Below the pieces are notes generated by a model. That model saw only the letters and a list, made by a program, of their open reading frames with translations, was not told where the DNA came from and did not search any database. 64,000 nt of DNA, taken from contig NZ_FNIZ01000011.1 of NCBI RefSeq assembly GCF_900104185.1, positions 52,450 through 116,449 on the forward strand, read 5' to 3'. Shown here one piece after another: positions 55,205 to 63,558 of the stretch. A program made the translations under genes and the position numbers. Positions within the stretch are counted from its first letter, which is position 1. Every line of letters begins with the position of its first letter. This stretch comes from Halobacillus aidingensis. Its GTDB lineage: Bacteria; Bacillota; Bacilli; Bacillales; Halobacillaceae.

Positions 55205-55756
55205 TCAAGAAAATGGCAGGATTGTAGAAGGCTTGATTTCGAGACTTTTGTTGAGTGGATTGGGGCTACGGGGAATGACTCGCTTTCCGCGGGAGCGCGT
55301 TGAGCCTCCTCGGACTCCGTCCTGCGGGGTCTCACCTAGCACTCTTTTCCCGCAGGAGTCTCGCCATTCCCCTCCGCCTCTTTACCATGGGAGTGTCTCG
55401 AAACCACTTCTCGGAAACTCTGCTGGTATGCTCAAGTGAAGTGGATCATATAAACCTCTCCCCAGTGGTCATCTCGAGCGTGAAAGCCTAATATAGAGCA
55501 CTTTATGCCTGCTTCAGAGTTAGGGGGAGGAGACGTCCCATCTTGGTATAGGGGTTCGTTTCTCGCATGCATTGAATGGGGTTGTTGAGAAGCTGCGAGA
55601 CTCCCGTGGGAGAAGGAGATAGGCGAGATCCCGCAAGGCGATAGCCTGAGGAAGCTCGGCGCTCCCCCACAGGAAAGCGAGTGGCTTCCCAACAACCCCT
55701 GACTCCCATTCCGGCAAACGAACCCCGGTTCTTTCCATCCTTCTACAAAACTTGCT
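55205..55756 (-). repeat. Composite hairpin repeat, copy 6 (alpha-II'-I'-beta, decayed right end)
   Basis: Lies between the ftsZ terminator and spoIIGA. The left end is alpha (AAAATGGCAGG, terminal repeat about 55227-55244); the right terminal repeat is decayed (only CTTCTACAAAACTTGC-type remnants near 55740). Module II (reverse) is at 55262-55380 with apex GGAC-TCC-GTCC; module I (reverse) is at 55578-55699 with outer stem GGGTTGTT facing AACAACCC and apex AGGC-GATA-GCCT (55636-55647). Linker core GAGCACTTTATGCCT is altered at two positions. In B. subtilis bpr sits between ftsZ and spoIIGA; here only the repeat does. Confidence 0.86.
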
Positions 55757-55771
55757 AGCGAGTAGTTCAGA

Positions 55772-55806
55772 TTGTGACAGACTTTTTATCCGGACGGGCT
55801 TATACT
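55772..55806 (+). promoter_or_regulatory. Candidate spoIIG promoter
   Basis: TATACT (55801-55806) lies 22 bases after TGTGAC in a TTGTGACAG context. The B. subtilis spoIIG promoter is a Spo0A-activated sigma-A promoter with an unusual 22-bp spacer, which this reproduces. A Spo0A box is not clear (TGACAGA is the nearest match). The repeat ends only about 15 bp upstream, so Spo0A sites further upstream would fall within it. Confidence 0.4.
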
Positions 55807-55842
55807 TTCAGTACAGCAGATAAAGAGGAGGGGGGAGAGAGG

Positions 55843-56754
55843 ATCATTTATCTTGATGCTGTCTGGTTGCTCAACCTTTTGATGGATGGCATGATCTTAT
55901 CGCTTACGCAGGGGATTACGAGAGCGAAATCATCGAAAACGAGAATGATCGCTGGGGCGTTTGTCGCCTCTACGATTGTCCCAATTACTATTTATATGCC
56001 GGATTCATGGCTGGTTGGAAGCTTCGGAAAGATCTTTTTTTCGATGTTCATCATCTGGGTGGCCTTTTCCTACACCTCTCTCCGCGCATTTTTTGTCCAG
56101 TGGATCAGTTTTTATTTTATTACCTTCGCCATCGGTGGAAGCATGATGGGGGTTCATTATTTTCTTGCGACAGAGATCAGCTTACAAGGGGGTTCAATCG
56201 TAACATTCAGTGGTGGTTATGGAGACCCGGTCAGTTGGTTGTTTGTAGTCATTGGTTTTCCTTGTTCCTTTGTTTTTACAAAATGGCGCTTGAATCAAGT
56301 CAGCGTCCATAAGATGAAGCTTGAGGATATTTATGATGTGACGGTGGAGTGGAATGGCAGGACCGCCCATTGCAAAGGTTTAGTGGACAGCGGAAACCAG
56401 CTCGTGGATCCGGTCAGTCGGAAAATGGTATTTCTCGCCGATTCTTTTTTATGGGAACAATTTTTCTCAAAGGAACAGCTCCAGCAACTGGAAGTGGATC
56501 ATGTCGTAACCGCTTTAGCGGACTTACCGGATGATATTCAATCCTCTGTTCGGCTTGTCCCCTATCAGGCGGCAGGGGTTACAGGACAGTTGCTTGTGAC
56601 GTTACTGGTGGATAAGATTACGGTTAAAACAGAGTCAGGAAACTTGGAAATGAAAGCACCTCTATTAGGAGTGCAGCAACAGGATTTGACACACGATCGA
56701 TTATATCAAATGCTCATCCATCCGCACTTAATGGTCAAAGGCAAATCAGCGTGA
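55843..56754 (+). CDS. spoIIGA: Pro-sigma-E processing protease SpoIIGA
   Basis: A membrane-embedded aspartic protease that cleaves pro-sigma-E in the mother cell. Five N-terminal helices, then a cytoplasmic domain with the catalytic motif HCKGLVDSGNQLVDP (D-S-G) and late blocks RLVPYQAAGVTGQLL and LIHPHLM. About 304 residues from the proposed start. No ATG, GTG or TTG lies between the strong ribosome site GGAGGGGGG (55828-55836) and the conserved IYLDAVWLLN; ATC 55843 (seven bases after the site) or ATT 55846 would be needed. The alternative GTG at 55774 lies in the promoter region and has no ribosome site. Confidence 0.9.
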   Translation: MIYLDAVWLLNLLMDGMILSLTQGITRAKSSKTRMIAGAFVASTIVPITIYMPDSWLVGSFGKIFFSMFIIWVAFSYTSLRAFFVQWISFYFITFAIGGSMMGVHYFLATEISLQGGSIVTFSGGYGDPVSWLFVVIGFPCSFVFTKWRLNQVSVHKMKLEDIYDVTVEWNGRTAHCKGLVDSGNQLVDPVSRKMVFLADSFLWEQFFSKEQLQQLEVDHVVTALADLPDDIQSSVRLVPYQAAGVTGQLLVTLLVDKITVKTESGNLEMKAPLLGVQQQDLTHDRLYQMLIHPHLMVKGKSA

Positions 56755-56772
56755 TTTCAGGAGGGGGATTCC

Positions 56773-57492
56773 ATGTTCAAATGGTTCTTTAAAGCGCGGC
56801 TATGGTATTATCGCTTACTTATGAAGCTCGGAATCAAACAAGATGAGATTTATTATATTGGTGGAAGTGAAGCTCTGCCACCACCATTATCTAGAGAAGA
56901 AGAGAGAGAATTGCTTGAACTTCTTCCAAAAGGGGATAAGGCGGCACGTGCGATGCTCATCGAGCGGAATTTAAGACTTGTCGTTTATATCGCCAGGAAG
57001 TTTGAAAACACGGGGTTGAACATAGAAGATTTAATTAGTATTGGAACTATCGGACTCATCAAGGCGGTGAACACGTTTGATCCTGAAAAGAAAATCAAAC
57101 TCGCGACCTACGCTTCCCGCTGTATAGAAAATGAAATTCTTATGCATCTTAGAAAAAGCAATAAGTTGAAAACGGAAGTATCCTTTGATGAGCCATTGAA
57201 TGTGGATTGGGATGGAAATGAACTTTTATTATCTGATATTTTAGGAACAGACGAGGATTTAATTACGAAGGGCATCGAAAAGAAAATCGACAAGAAGTTA
57301 CTTAAATCAGCGCTTGAACAGTTGAATGACCGTGAAAAACAAATCATGGAACTCCGTTTCGGATTGATTGGAAAAAAAGAAAAAACGCAAAAAGATGTGG
57401 CAGACATGATGGGTATCTCACAGTCATATATATCAAGGCTTGAGAAGAAGATTATCCGCCGGCTGCAACGTGAATTCGACAAAATGGTCTAA
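56773..57492 (+). CDS. sigE: RNA polymerase sigma factor SigE (mother cell), as pro-protein
   Basis: The early mother-cell sigma factor, 239 residues. An N-terminal pro-sequence with a membrane-associating amphipathic helix ([20 protein letters not shown]) leads to the cleavage region [15 protein letters not shown]. Sigma region 2 reads [12 protein letters not shown]...[19 protein letters not shown], region 4 [14 protein letters not shown]...[16 protein letters not shown]. Cotranscribed with spoIIGA (18 bp). GGAGGGGG precedes the ATG. Confidence 0.98.
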   Translation: MFKWFFKARLWYYRLLMKLGIKQDEIYYIGGSEALPPPLSREEERELLELLPKGDKAARAMLIERNLRLVVYIARKFENTGLNIEDLISIGTIGLIKAVNTFDPEKKIKLATYASRCIENEILMHLRKSNKLKTEVSFDEPLNVDWDGNELLLSDILGTDEDLITKGIEKKIDKKLLKSALEQLNDREKQIMELRFGLIGKKEKTQKDVADMMGISQSYISRLEKKIIRRLQREFDKMV

Positions 57493-57511
57493 CAGACGAC
57501 GACCCGTTGAT

Positions 57512-57540
57512 GCATAATTTTCCCACCCAGGGAGATACTG
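57512..57540 (+). promoter_or_regulatory. Candidate sigma-F/sigma-G promoter of sigG
   Basis: TGCATA (-35 type) and GATACTG (-10 type) flank TTTTCCCACCCAGGGA, 35 bp before sigG. The segment resembles the spoIIIG promoter region of B. subtilis as I remember it. Confidence 0.45.
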
Positions 57541-57574
57541 AGAACTGATTACAGCTTCCTGGGAGGGTCTTACA

Positions 57575-58354
57575 TTGACACGACATAAAGTAGAGATATG
57601 CGGCGTAGATACATCAAAACTTCCGGTACTGAAAAATGCAGAAATGAGAGACCTGTTTGAACGCTTGCAAAGTGGAGAGCTGGAGGCAAGAGAAAAGCTG
57701 GTAAATGGCAACCTCCGCCTAGTCTTATCCGTTATTCAGCGTTTTAACAATCGCGGAGAGTATGGAGACGATTTGTTCCAAGTTGGATGCATCGGTCTCA
57801 TGAAATCCATTGATAATTTTGATTTAAGCCACAATGTGAAATTTTCTACTTACGCTGTACCCATGATCATTGGTGAAATTCGCAGGTACTTAAGAGACAA
57901 CAACCCGATTCGTGTTTCCAGATCCTTGCGCGACACAGCTTACAAAGCTTTGCAGATGCGTGAGAAAATGATCAGTGAGACGAGTAAAGATCCGGCTCCT
58001 CATGAAATTGCTGAAAGAATGGGAGTCCCGCACGAAGATGTAGTCTTTGCGATGGATGCCATCCAGGATCCCGTATCCCTTTTCGAACCGATCTACAACG
58101 ACGGCGGTGATCCCATTTTCGTTGTTGACCAATTGAAAGATGACCGGGAAAAAGATTCGGTGTGGCTCGATGAACTATCGCTCAGAGAAGGAATGAAGAA
58201 ACTGAACGACCGTGAGAAAATGATTTTGACGAAGCGCTTCTTTCAAGGAAAAACGCAAATGGAAGTGGCTGAAGAAATCGGAATCTCGCAAGCCCAAGTG
58301 TCGCGTCTAGAAAAAGCGGCAATCAAAGAAATGAATTCATCTATGTTCCAATGA
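57575..58354 (+). CDS. sigG: RNA polymerase sigma factor SigG (forespore)
   Basis: The late forespore sigma factor, 259 residues. The N-terminus TRHKVEICGVDTSKLPVL is diagnostic. Region 2: NLRLVLSVIQRFNNRGEY...DDLFQVGCIGLMKSIDNFD; region 3: RVSRSLRDTAYKALQ; region 4: LNDREKMILTKRFFQGKTQMEVAEEIGISQAQVSRLEK. The start is TTG 57575 with GGGAGGG upstream. It probably has its own forespore promoter besides readthrough from sigE. Confidence 0.98.
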   Translation: MTRHKVEICGVDTSKLPVLKNAEMRDLFERLQSGELEAREKLVNGNLRLVLSVIQRFNNRGEYGDDLFQVGCIGLMKSIDNFDLSHNVKFSTYAVPMIIGEIRRYLRDNNPIRVSRSLRDTAYKALQMREKMISETSKDPAPHEIAERMGVPHEDVVFAMDAIQDPVSLFEPIYNDGGDPIFVVDQLKDDREKDSVWLDELSLREGMKKLNDREKMILTKRFFQGKTQMEVAEEIGISQAQVSRLEKAAIKEMNSSMFQ

Positions 58355-58360
58355 ACCCTT

Positions 58361-58389
58361 AGCTTCTGCTCATGCAGAAGCTTTTTTTA
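58361..58389 (+). terminator. Terminator after sigG
   Basis: AGCTTCTGC pairs with GCAGAAGCT around TCAT, then seven T. Confidence 0.93.
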
Positions 58390-58414
58390 ATGCCCCAACT
58401 TCCTCTTCTTCCAC

Positions 58415-58978
58415 AAACGCTCCCGATTCTTGAAGGCTCAGTTTCGAGATGTGTCAGGGTTCGTTGCTGGGGTTGAGCGTCAGGGGTGGCTGGGAAGCTA
58501 CTCGCTTTCCTGTGGGGGAGTGGCGAGCTTCCTCGGGCTAAAGCCCTGTGGGATCTCGCCTATCTCCTTTCTCCCACGGGAGTCTCGCAGCTTCCCAACC
58601 ACCCCATCTCCTGTAAAGAAAACGAACCCCTGTACCCAGAAGCAGGGCTCCCACTCGTTCAGCCTAAACAAGCATAAAGCGCTCTGTATCAAGCATTCAT
58701 GTTCTACATGCCCACTGGGAAGAGTTGATATCATCCACTTCTCTCAACCATACAAGCTGATTTTTCCAGTAGTGGTTTCGAGAATCATCCATGGTAAAGG
58801 GGCGGAGGGGAATGGCGAGACTCCTGCGGGAAAAAAGGGCATGGTGAGACCCCGCAGGACGCAGTCCGAGGAGGCTCACCGCGCTCCCGCGGAAAGCGAG
58901 CCATTCCCCGCAGCCCCCTTCACTTACACAAAAGTCTCGAAACTGAGTCTTCTAAAATCCTGCCATATACTTTAATAC
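58415..58978 (+). repeat. Composite hairpin repeat, copy 7 (beta-I-II-alpha)
   Basis: A complete copy about 25 bases after the sigG terminator. The left end is beta (GCTCCC), the right alpha (CCTGCCATATACTTTAAT). Terminal repeats are at about 58431-58449 and 58935-58953. Module I is at 58483-58605 with apex GGGC-TAAA-GCCC (58535-58547 region); module II is at 58799-58919 with apex GGAC-GCA-GTCC. Linker core AAGCATAAAGCGCTC is intact. Relative to its outer ends the interior is in the opposite orientation to copies 1, 3 and 4. In B. subtilis ylmA would be the next gene; it is missing. Confidence 0.88.
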
Positions 58979-59067
58979 GGTTTTGAGTAAATGGGTGGAA
59001 TCCTTTTCTCTGTTTTCTAATTTGTTGATTCTATGCATATAGTGGGAGTAAGGAGAGTGAGGAGAAA

Positions 59068-59343
59068 ATGAAAATCACGGAACTGCAAATGAAAGACGTT
59101 ATTGCGATGGAAACAGGAGAAAGACTGGGATATATAAGCGACCTTGATATCGATACACAAAGAGGCCGTCTCAAGGGACTCGTCCTCACTATGAAAGGGA
59201 AGGCGATGGGACTTTTCGGAAAAGAAGAAGAGATGACGATTCCGTGGGACCAAATCGTTAACATCGGGGCTGATGTCATTTTAGTGAAAAAAAATGGCTA
59301 TAAAAGCATTTCTACGGTTCAAAAGACAGAATCAGACGAATAA
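59068..59343 (+). CDS. ylmC: YlmC/YmxH-family PRC-barrel protein
   Basis: A 91-residue PRC-barrel domain protein: MKITELQMKDVIAMETGERLGYISDLDID, GLFGKEEEMTIPWDQIVNIGADVILV. The family is linked to sporulation by conservation; function unknown. ATG 59068 with GAGGAG three bases nearer than usual and AAGGAG further up. It starts the ylmC-divIVA block. Confidence 0.9.
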   Translation: MKITELQMKDVIAMETGERLGYISDLDIDTQRGRLKGLVLTMKGKAMGLFGKEEEMTIPWDQIVNIGADVILVKKNGYKSISTVQKTESDE

Positions 59344-59400
59344 GAGAAGAAATTGGATGAAAAATGTGTTAAAATGGAGTGAAATTGAGGTGGTGTTCAA

Positions 59401-60198
59401 ATGGAACCTTTCCAATCACATTCCATTAGACAGATGACTTGTTTTCATTCCCACCAGAATGTGACTGCAGGATTGACAACACGTCAGGGCGGACATAGTG
59501 AAGCCCCTTTCGATTCGCTGAACATGGGGCTCCATGTATCCGATAAAAAGGATGATGTGTTGAAAAATAGACGAGCGATTGCCGAGGAGATCGGCATTCC
59601 ACTTTCCAGATGGGTGATCGGTGAGCAGGTTCATGGCAACGAGGTCGCTTCTGTAGATCAGAGGAATGCCGGAGCTGGTACTACTTCCTTACAAACGGCC
59701 GTCTCAAACGTTGATGGATTGATTACCAATGAGAAAAAACTGGTACTTGGGGCTTTTTTTGCTGATTGCGTACCGTTATATTTTTCTGATCCTGAATCAG
59801 GGTGGGTAGGAATTGCTCATGCTGGGTGGAAGGGAACAGTAAATGGAATGGCAGGGAAGATGATTCGAGCACTTCAAGAAAAAGGGTGTAAGCTTGAAGA
59901 CATACATTCCGTCATCGGACCGTCCATTGGTATGAAACATTATGAGGTGGATGACCATGTCATCAGCTTCATTCCTGAAAACTACAAAAAAGAATGTGTG
60001 ATGAGTAAAGGAAAAGGGAAATATCAATTAGACCTGAAAGTCCTTCACCGCAGAATGATGATTGAAGAAGGCTTGAAGGAAGACCATATTCAAATGACTG
60101 ATTTTTGTACATACGAGGAAGAAAAAACGTTTTATTCCCACCGGCGCGATCAGGGAAGCACGGGGCGTATGCTTGGGTTTATCACGCTTCGAACTTGA
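59401..60198 (+). CDS. ylmD: Purine nucleoside phosphorylase YlmD (laccase-domain family)
   Basis: A YfiH/DUF152 enzyme; family members are purine nucleoside phosphorylases and deaminases with a Zn site, formerly called polyphenol oxidase. The 265-residue protein shows QVHGNEVASVD, FFADCVPLYF, IGIAHAGWKGTVNG-type motif HAGWKGT and a C-terminal SHRRDQGSTGRMLGFI. These contain the conserved His, Cys and His metal ligands. GAGGTGG precedes ATG 59401. Confidence 0.92.
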   Translation: MEPFQSHSIRQMTCFHSHQNVTAGLTTRQGGHSEAPFDSLNMGLHVSDKKDDVLKNRRAIAEEIGIPLSRWVIGEQVHGNEVASVDQRNAGAGTTSLQTAVSNVDGLITNEKKLVLGAFFADCVPLYFSDPESGWVGIAHAGWKGTVNGMAGKMIRALQEKGCKLEDIHSVIGPSIGMKHYEVDDHVISFIPENYKKECVMSKGKGKYQLDLKVLHRRMMIEEGLKEDHIQMTDFCTYEEEKTFYSHRRDQGSTGRMLGFITLRT

Positions 60199-60219
60199 TG
60201 AGCGGGAAGGAGTTCTAAC

Positions 60220-60891
60220 ATGTCGGTTGAAGGTAACTTAGCAAAAATTAATCAACAAATTGAACAAGCTTGTAAAAATAGTGGACGACCTAAAAATGAA
60301 ATCACCCTCATAGCTGTGACCAAATACGTCACTACTGAACGTGCACAAGAAGCGCTCGAGGCAGGGATCAAACATCTTGGGGAAAACCGGAAAGAAGGAC
60401 TTCTGGAAAAATACGAGGAAATCGGTGATCAGGCAACCTGGCATTTTATTGGGACCCTGCAGTCGAGAAAAGTAAAGGATGTAATTGGACAAGTCTCCAT
60501 GATCCATTCCCTTGACCGGAAGTCCCTCGCTAAAGAAATAAACAAAAGGGCCAGCTGTCCGGTCCCATGTTTTATTCAGGTCAACATTAGTGAAGAGGAA
60601 TCCAAACATGGGTTAGCTGCTTCAGAGGTTGAATCCTTTATAGAAGTGTTGAGTCATTACGAAAATGTCAAAGTGGTCGGATTGATGACAATGGCCCCGC
60701 ATACGGATGACGAAGAAAAATTGCGCGGCGTATTCCGCCAATTGAGGGCACTAAGAGATCGCATCAGGGATAAAGGTTATCGTCATGCCCCTTGTGAGTA
60801 TTTATCCATGGGGATGAGCAACGACTTTGCACTGGCGATTGAAGAAGGAGCGACACATATCCGTCTTGGTTCCAGTCTTGTCGGTGAATAA
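60220..60891 (+). CDS. ylmE: PLP homeostasis protein YlmE (YggS family)
   Basis: A 223-residue single-domain PLP-binding protein without catalytic tail domain. The PLP lysine lies in TLIAVTKYV; other motifs are LGENRKEGLLEKY, WHFIGTLQSRKVKDV, QVNISEEESKHGL and the C-terminal LSMGMSNDFALAIEEGATHIRLGSS. It balances vitamin B6 and amino acid pools in other bacteria. It sits in the usual place between ylmD and sepF. GGAAGGAG precedes ATG 60220. Confidence 0.95.
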   Translation: MSVEGNLAKINQQIEQACKNSGRPKNEITLIAVTKYVTTERAQEALEAGIKHLGENRKEGLLEKYEEIGDQATWHFIGTLQSRKVKDVIGQVSMIHSLDRKSLAKEINKRASCPVPCFIQVNISEEESKHGLAASEVESFIEVLSHYENVKVVGLMTMAPHTDDEEKLRGVFRQLRALRDRIRDKGYRHAPCEYLSMGMSNDFALAIEEGATHIRLGSSLVGE

Positions 60892-60912
60892 ATAAAATCA
60901 GAGGTGATGAAA

Positions 60913-61362
60913 ATGAGCATGAAAAATAAATTTCGTTCGTTTTTCACGTTGGATGATGAATACGAGTACATTGAGGAAGAAGTGGAAGATGATTACGAAG
61001 AAGAGGCTGCACAGCGTCAACGAGCGACGAAGAAACAAGAGCCGGGCAATGTAGTCAGTTTGAAAAGTGCTAAATCCTCATCAAAAATGGTATTGAGTGA
61101 GCCGAGCAGCTATAACGAAGCCCAAAACATTGCTGATCAGCTGGTAAATCGCCGGGCGGTTGTGATCAATCTACAGCGTGTCGATCACCATCAGGCAAAA
61201 CGGATTGTAGATTTTTTAAGCGGAACGGTATATGCTATAGGTGGAGATATTCAGAAGCTCGGAACACAAACATTTCTTTGTACCCCTGATAACGTTGAAA
61301 TTTCAGGGTCTATTTCAGAAATGATTGCTCAAGAAGACGATGATATAAACAGAAGGTGGTAA
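60913..61362 (+). CDS. sepF: Cell division protein SepF
   Basis: A 149-residue FtsZ-bundling, membrane-binding division protein. N-terminal amphipathic helix ([11 protein letters not shown]) for membrane binding, an acidic linker rich in Glu/Asp/Tyr, and the C-terminal ring-forming domain ([35 protein letters not shown]). ATG 60913 with GAGGTG upstream is preferred to an ATG three codons earlier. It is followed after three bases by ylmG. Confidence 0.95.
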   Translation: MSMKNKFRSFFTLDDEYEYIEEEVEDDYEEEAAQRQRATKKQEPGNVVSLKSAKSSSKMVLSEPSSYNEAQNIADQLVNRRAVVINLQRVDHHQAKRIVDFLSGTVYAIGGDIQKLGTQTFLCTPDNVEISGSISEMIAQEDDDINRRW

Positions 61363-61365
61363 GAC

Positions 61366-61635
61366 ATGGCGTTTTTGTTTCAGATTTTAATGACTGCACT
61401 ACAAATTTACAGTTGGATTCTCATTATCTACATTCTGATGTCCTGGTTCCCTGGGGCGCGTGAATCCAGTTTTGGTGAAGTTCTTTCCCGGTTGGCTGAA
61501 CCATTCCTGGAGCCTTTCCGAAAAATCATTCCTCCACTAGGTATGATTGACATTTCACCGATTGTGGCTATTCTCGTCCTGAACTTTGCGCGAGCAGGGT
61601 TAGGCGAACTATATTACATCATTATGGGATTATAA
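61366..61635 (+). CDS. ylmG: YggT-family membrane protein YlmG
   Basis: An 89-residue protein with two membrane helices: ILMTALQIYSWILIIYILMSWFPG and MIDISPIVAILVLNFARAGLG, joined by the conserved RLAEPFLEPFRKIIPPLG. Conserved next to sepF and divIVA; linked to nucleoid or division functions in other lineages. A terminator-like hairpin follows. Confidence 0.92.
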   Translation: MAFLFQILMTALQIYSWILIIYILMSWFPGARESSFGEVLSRLAEPFLEPFRKIIPPLGMIDISPIVAILVLNFARAGLGELYYIIMGL

Positions 61636-61639
61636 GTCG

Positions 61640-61687
61640 AGGAACAGATCAGAGAGCACATCTTTATGTTCTCACATCTGTTCCTTT
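61640..61687 (+). terminator. Long hairpin between ylmG and ylmH
   Basis: GGAACAGAT pairs with ATCTGTTCC; the inner GAGCACAT/ATGTTCTC nearly continues the stem around CTTT; TTTT follows. It splits the ylm block and could be a partial terminator. Confidence 0.8.
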
Positions 61688-61710
61688 TGGTAGTTATGGA
61701 GGTTTTTTAG

Positions 61711-62484
61711 GTGGATATCTATCAGCACTTTCGAAAAGAAGAAAAGCCATTCATTGATCAAGTCCTATCTTTTCGCGAAGATGTAGCTCTTAAATATCAG
61801 CGGAAGCTGACAGATTTTCTCGACCCGAGGGAGCAGATGATCATGAAGGCGATTATGGGCAATGACCCGGATCTCATATACGGATTGGAAGGTGGGGCGG
61901 AGGCTAGTGAACGAAAACGAGCCATCCTCGCTCCCGATTACGAGATCATTGAAAAAGAAGACTTTCAACTGACATTATTGGAAGCTTCCTATCCTCAAAA
62001 ATTTGTTACGCTGGAACATCGCGATGTTCTGGGTGCCTTTATGTCGTTAGGGATTCGCAGAGAGAAAATGGGAGACCTTGTTGTCCAGGATGGAACGATT
62101 CAAATTACAACAGCCTCTGAGATTAGTGACTACATTAAAATGAACCTAACCGGCATCAAACGATCCAACGTACAGTTTGATGAAAAACCATTATCTGCCC
62201 GCATAGAGAGCAATGAAACATGGTCCACGAAACAAACGACCGTTTCTTCTTTACGTCTGGATGTGATGGTCAAGGAAATTTACGGAATGTCCCGTAATAA
62301 GGCATCTATGTTTATTGAAGCGGGCCAAGTGAAGGTCAATTTCCGTACTGTAGAAGACGCATCTTTTTCATTAGAGGAAGGCGATCTCATTTCTTTACGT
62401 GGAAAAGGGAGGAGCCGGCTTGATGAAGTGCTGGGTGAAACGAAGAAAGAAAAATATAAAGTGATGACATCAAAATTAAATTAA
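61711..62484 (+). CDS. ylmH: S4-domain RNA-binding protein YlmH
   Basis: A 257-residue protein with an N-terminal domain (FLDPREQMIMKAIMGNDPDL, LTLLEASYPQKFVTLEHRDVLGAFMSLGI) and a C-terminal S4 domain (LRLDVMVKEIYGMSRNKASMFIEAGQVKVN). YlmH binds ribosomes; recent work in B. subtilis links it to rescue of stalled ribosomes and ribosome quality control. GTG 61711 with ATGGAGG upstream. Confidence 0.92.
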   Translation: MDIYQHFRKEEKPFIDQVLSFREDVALKYQRKLTDFLDPREQMIMKAIMGNDPDLIYGLEGGAEASERKRAILAPDYEIIEKEDFQLTLLEASYPQKFVTLEHRDVLGAFMSLGIRREKMGDLVVQDGTIQITTASEISDYIKMNLTGIKRSNVQFDEKPLSARIESNETWSTKQTTVSSLRLDVMVKEIYGMSRNKASMFIEAGQVKVNFRTVEDASFSLEEGDLISLRGKGRSRLDEVLGETKKEKYKVMTSKLN

Positions 62485-62561
62485 TGCAGCAGCAAAGAAG
62501 GATAACGTAGGTTCCTGTCGAATTTATAAATATAGATAGATGCTTTGGGGAGGTGGATGGT

Positions 62562-63086
62562 GTGCCATTAACACCACTGGATATTCATAACAAAGAATTT
62601 ACTCGCGGTTTCAGAGGATATGATGAAGATGAAGTCAACGAATTTCTCGATCAAGTCATCAAAGATTATGAAATCGTCATACGTCAGAAAAAAGAGCTTG
62701 AACGCGAAGTCAGTCAATTGAACGAACGTCTAGGTCACTTCAACGATATCGAGACGACGCTCAATAAATCAATTCTCGTCGCTCAAGAAACCGCAGAAGA
62801 CGTAAAAAACAGTGCGAATAAAGAATCGAAATTAATCGTTAAAGAAGCAGAAAAGAATGCCGATCGTATTATCAATGAAGCACTTGAAAAATCACGCCGC
62901 ATTAATATTGAAGTAGAAGATATGAAAAAGCAGGCGAAAGTTTTCAAAACAAGACTGCGTATGCTGGTAGAAGCTCAAATCGATATGATCGATAACGATG
63001 ACTGGGATCATCTTTTCGATACAGAGCTTGATGATGAGAAAGAAGTAGAGCGTAAAATGGAAGAGGAATACAGCTCCCAGCCTTAA
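62562..63086 (+). CDS. divIVA: Cell pole and septum marker DivIVA
   Basis: A 174-residue coiled-coil protein that binds curved membranes at poles and septa and recruits Min and sporulation factors. The N-terminal lipid-binding domain reads PLTPLDIHNKEFTRGFRGYDEDEVNEFL; two long coiled coils follow (about 30-60 and 75-145), ending in an acidic tail. The GTG start at 62562 with GGGGAGGTGG upstream gives the standard MPLTP-type N-terminus. In B. subtilis ileS comes next; here repeat copy 8 and an IS element intervene. Confidence 0.97.
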   Translation: MPLTPLDIHNKEFTRGFRGYDEDEVNEFLDQVIKDYEIVIRQKKELEREVSQLNERLGHFNDIETTLNKSILVAQETAEDVKNSANKESKLIVKEAEKNADRIINEALEKSRRINIEVEDMKKQAKVFKTRLRMLVEAQIDMIDNDDWDHLFDTELDDEKEVERKMEEEYSSQP

Positions 63087-63127
63087 TTCCAACCCGTACA
63101 TACGGAAATCATACTTTCATACAAATC

Positions 63128-63159
63128 AAGGTGCCGTTCCTACAAGAACGGCACCTTTT
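63128..63159 (+). terminator. Terminator after divIVA
   Basis: AAGGTGCCGTTC faces GAACGGCACCTT around a short loop; TTT follows. Confidence 0.88.
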
Positions 63160-63182
63160 ATCTTCCACCCTTCTTAAGCAAA

Positions 63183-63558
63183 CGGGCAGGATTGTGGAAG
63201 ACTCAGTTTCGAGACTTTTATTGAGTGGAGGGGGGCTACGGGGAATAGCTCGCTTTCCGCGGGAGCGCGGTGAGCCTCCTCGGACTGCGTCCTGTGGGGG
63301 TCTCACCCTGCCCTTTTTTCCAGCAGGAGTCTCGCCATTCCCCTCCGCCCCTTACCAAAGAAGATACTCGAAACCACTTCTTAAAAATCAGCATGAGATT
63401 ATGGTAAGTGGATAATGTTAACTCCCCAAGTGACATTCAGAACTTAAATGCATGATAGAAGTGGCTTTGTGCCTCCTTAGGGGGGAAGATCAGGACTCTA
63501 TTTCTCCGTACAGGGGGTCGTTTCACCTCACATGAGATGGGGTGGTTGGGAAGCTGCG
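63183..63558 (-). repeat. Composite hairpin repeat, copy 8 (interrupted by the IS element)
   Basis: The left end is alpha (GGGCAGG, terminal repeat at about 63195-63214), followed by module II (reverse) at 63232-63351 with apex GGAC-TGC-GTCC, then the linker (core altered to GTGGCTTTGTGCCT) and the first 20 bases of module I (reverse, 63539-63558). The match to the other copies stops exactly after GGGAAGCTGCG, where IS sequence begins. The rest of the copy presumably lies beyond the IS, outside the window. Confidence 0.85.
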
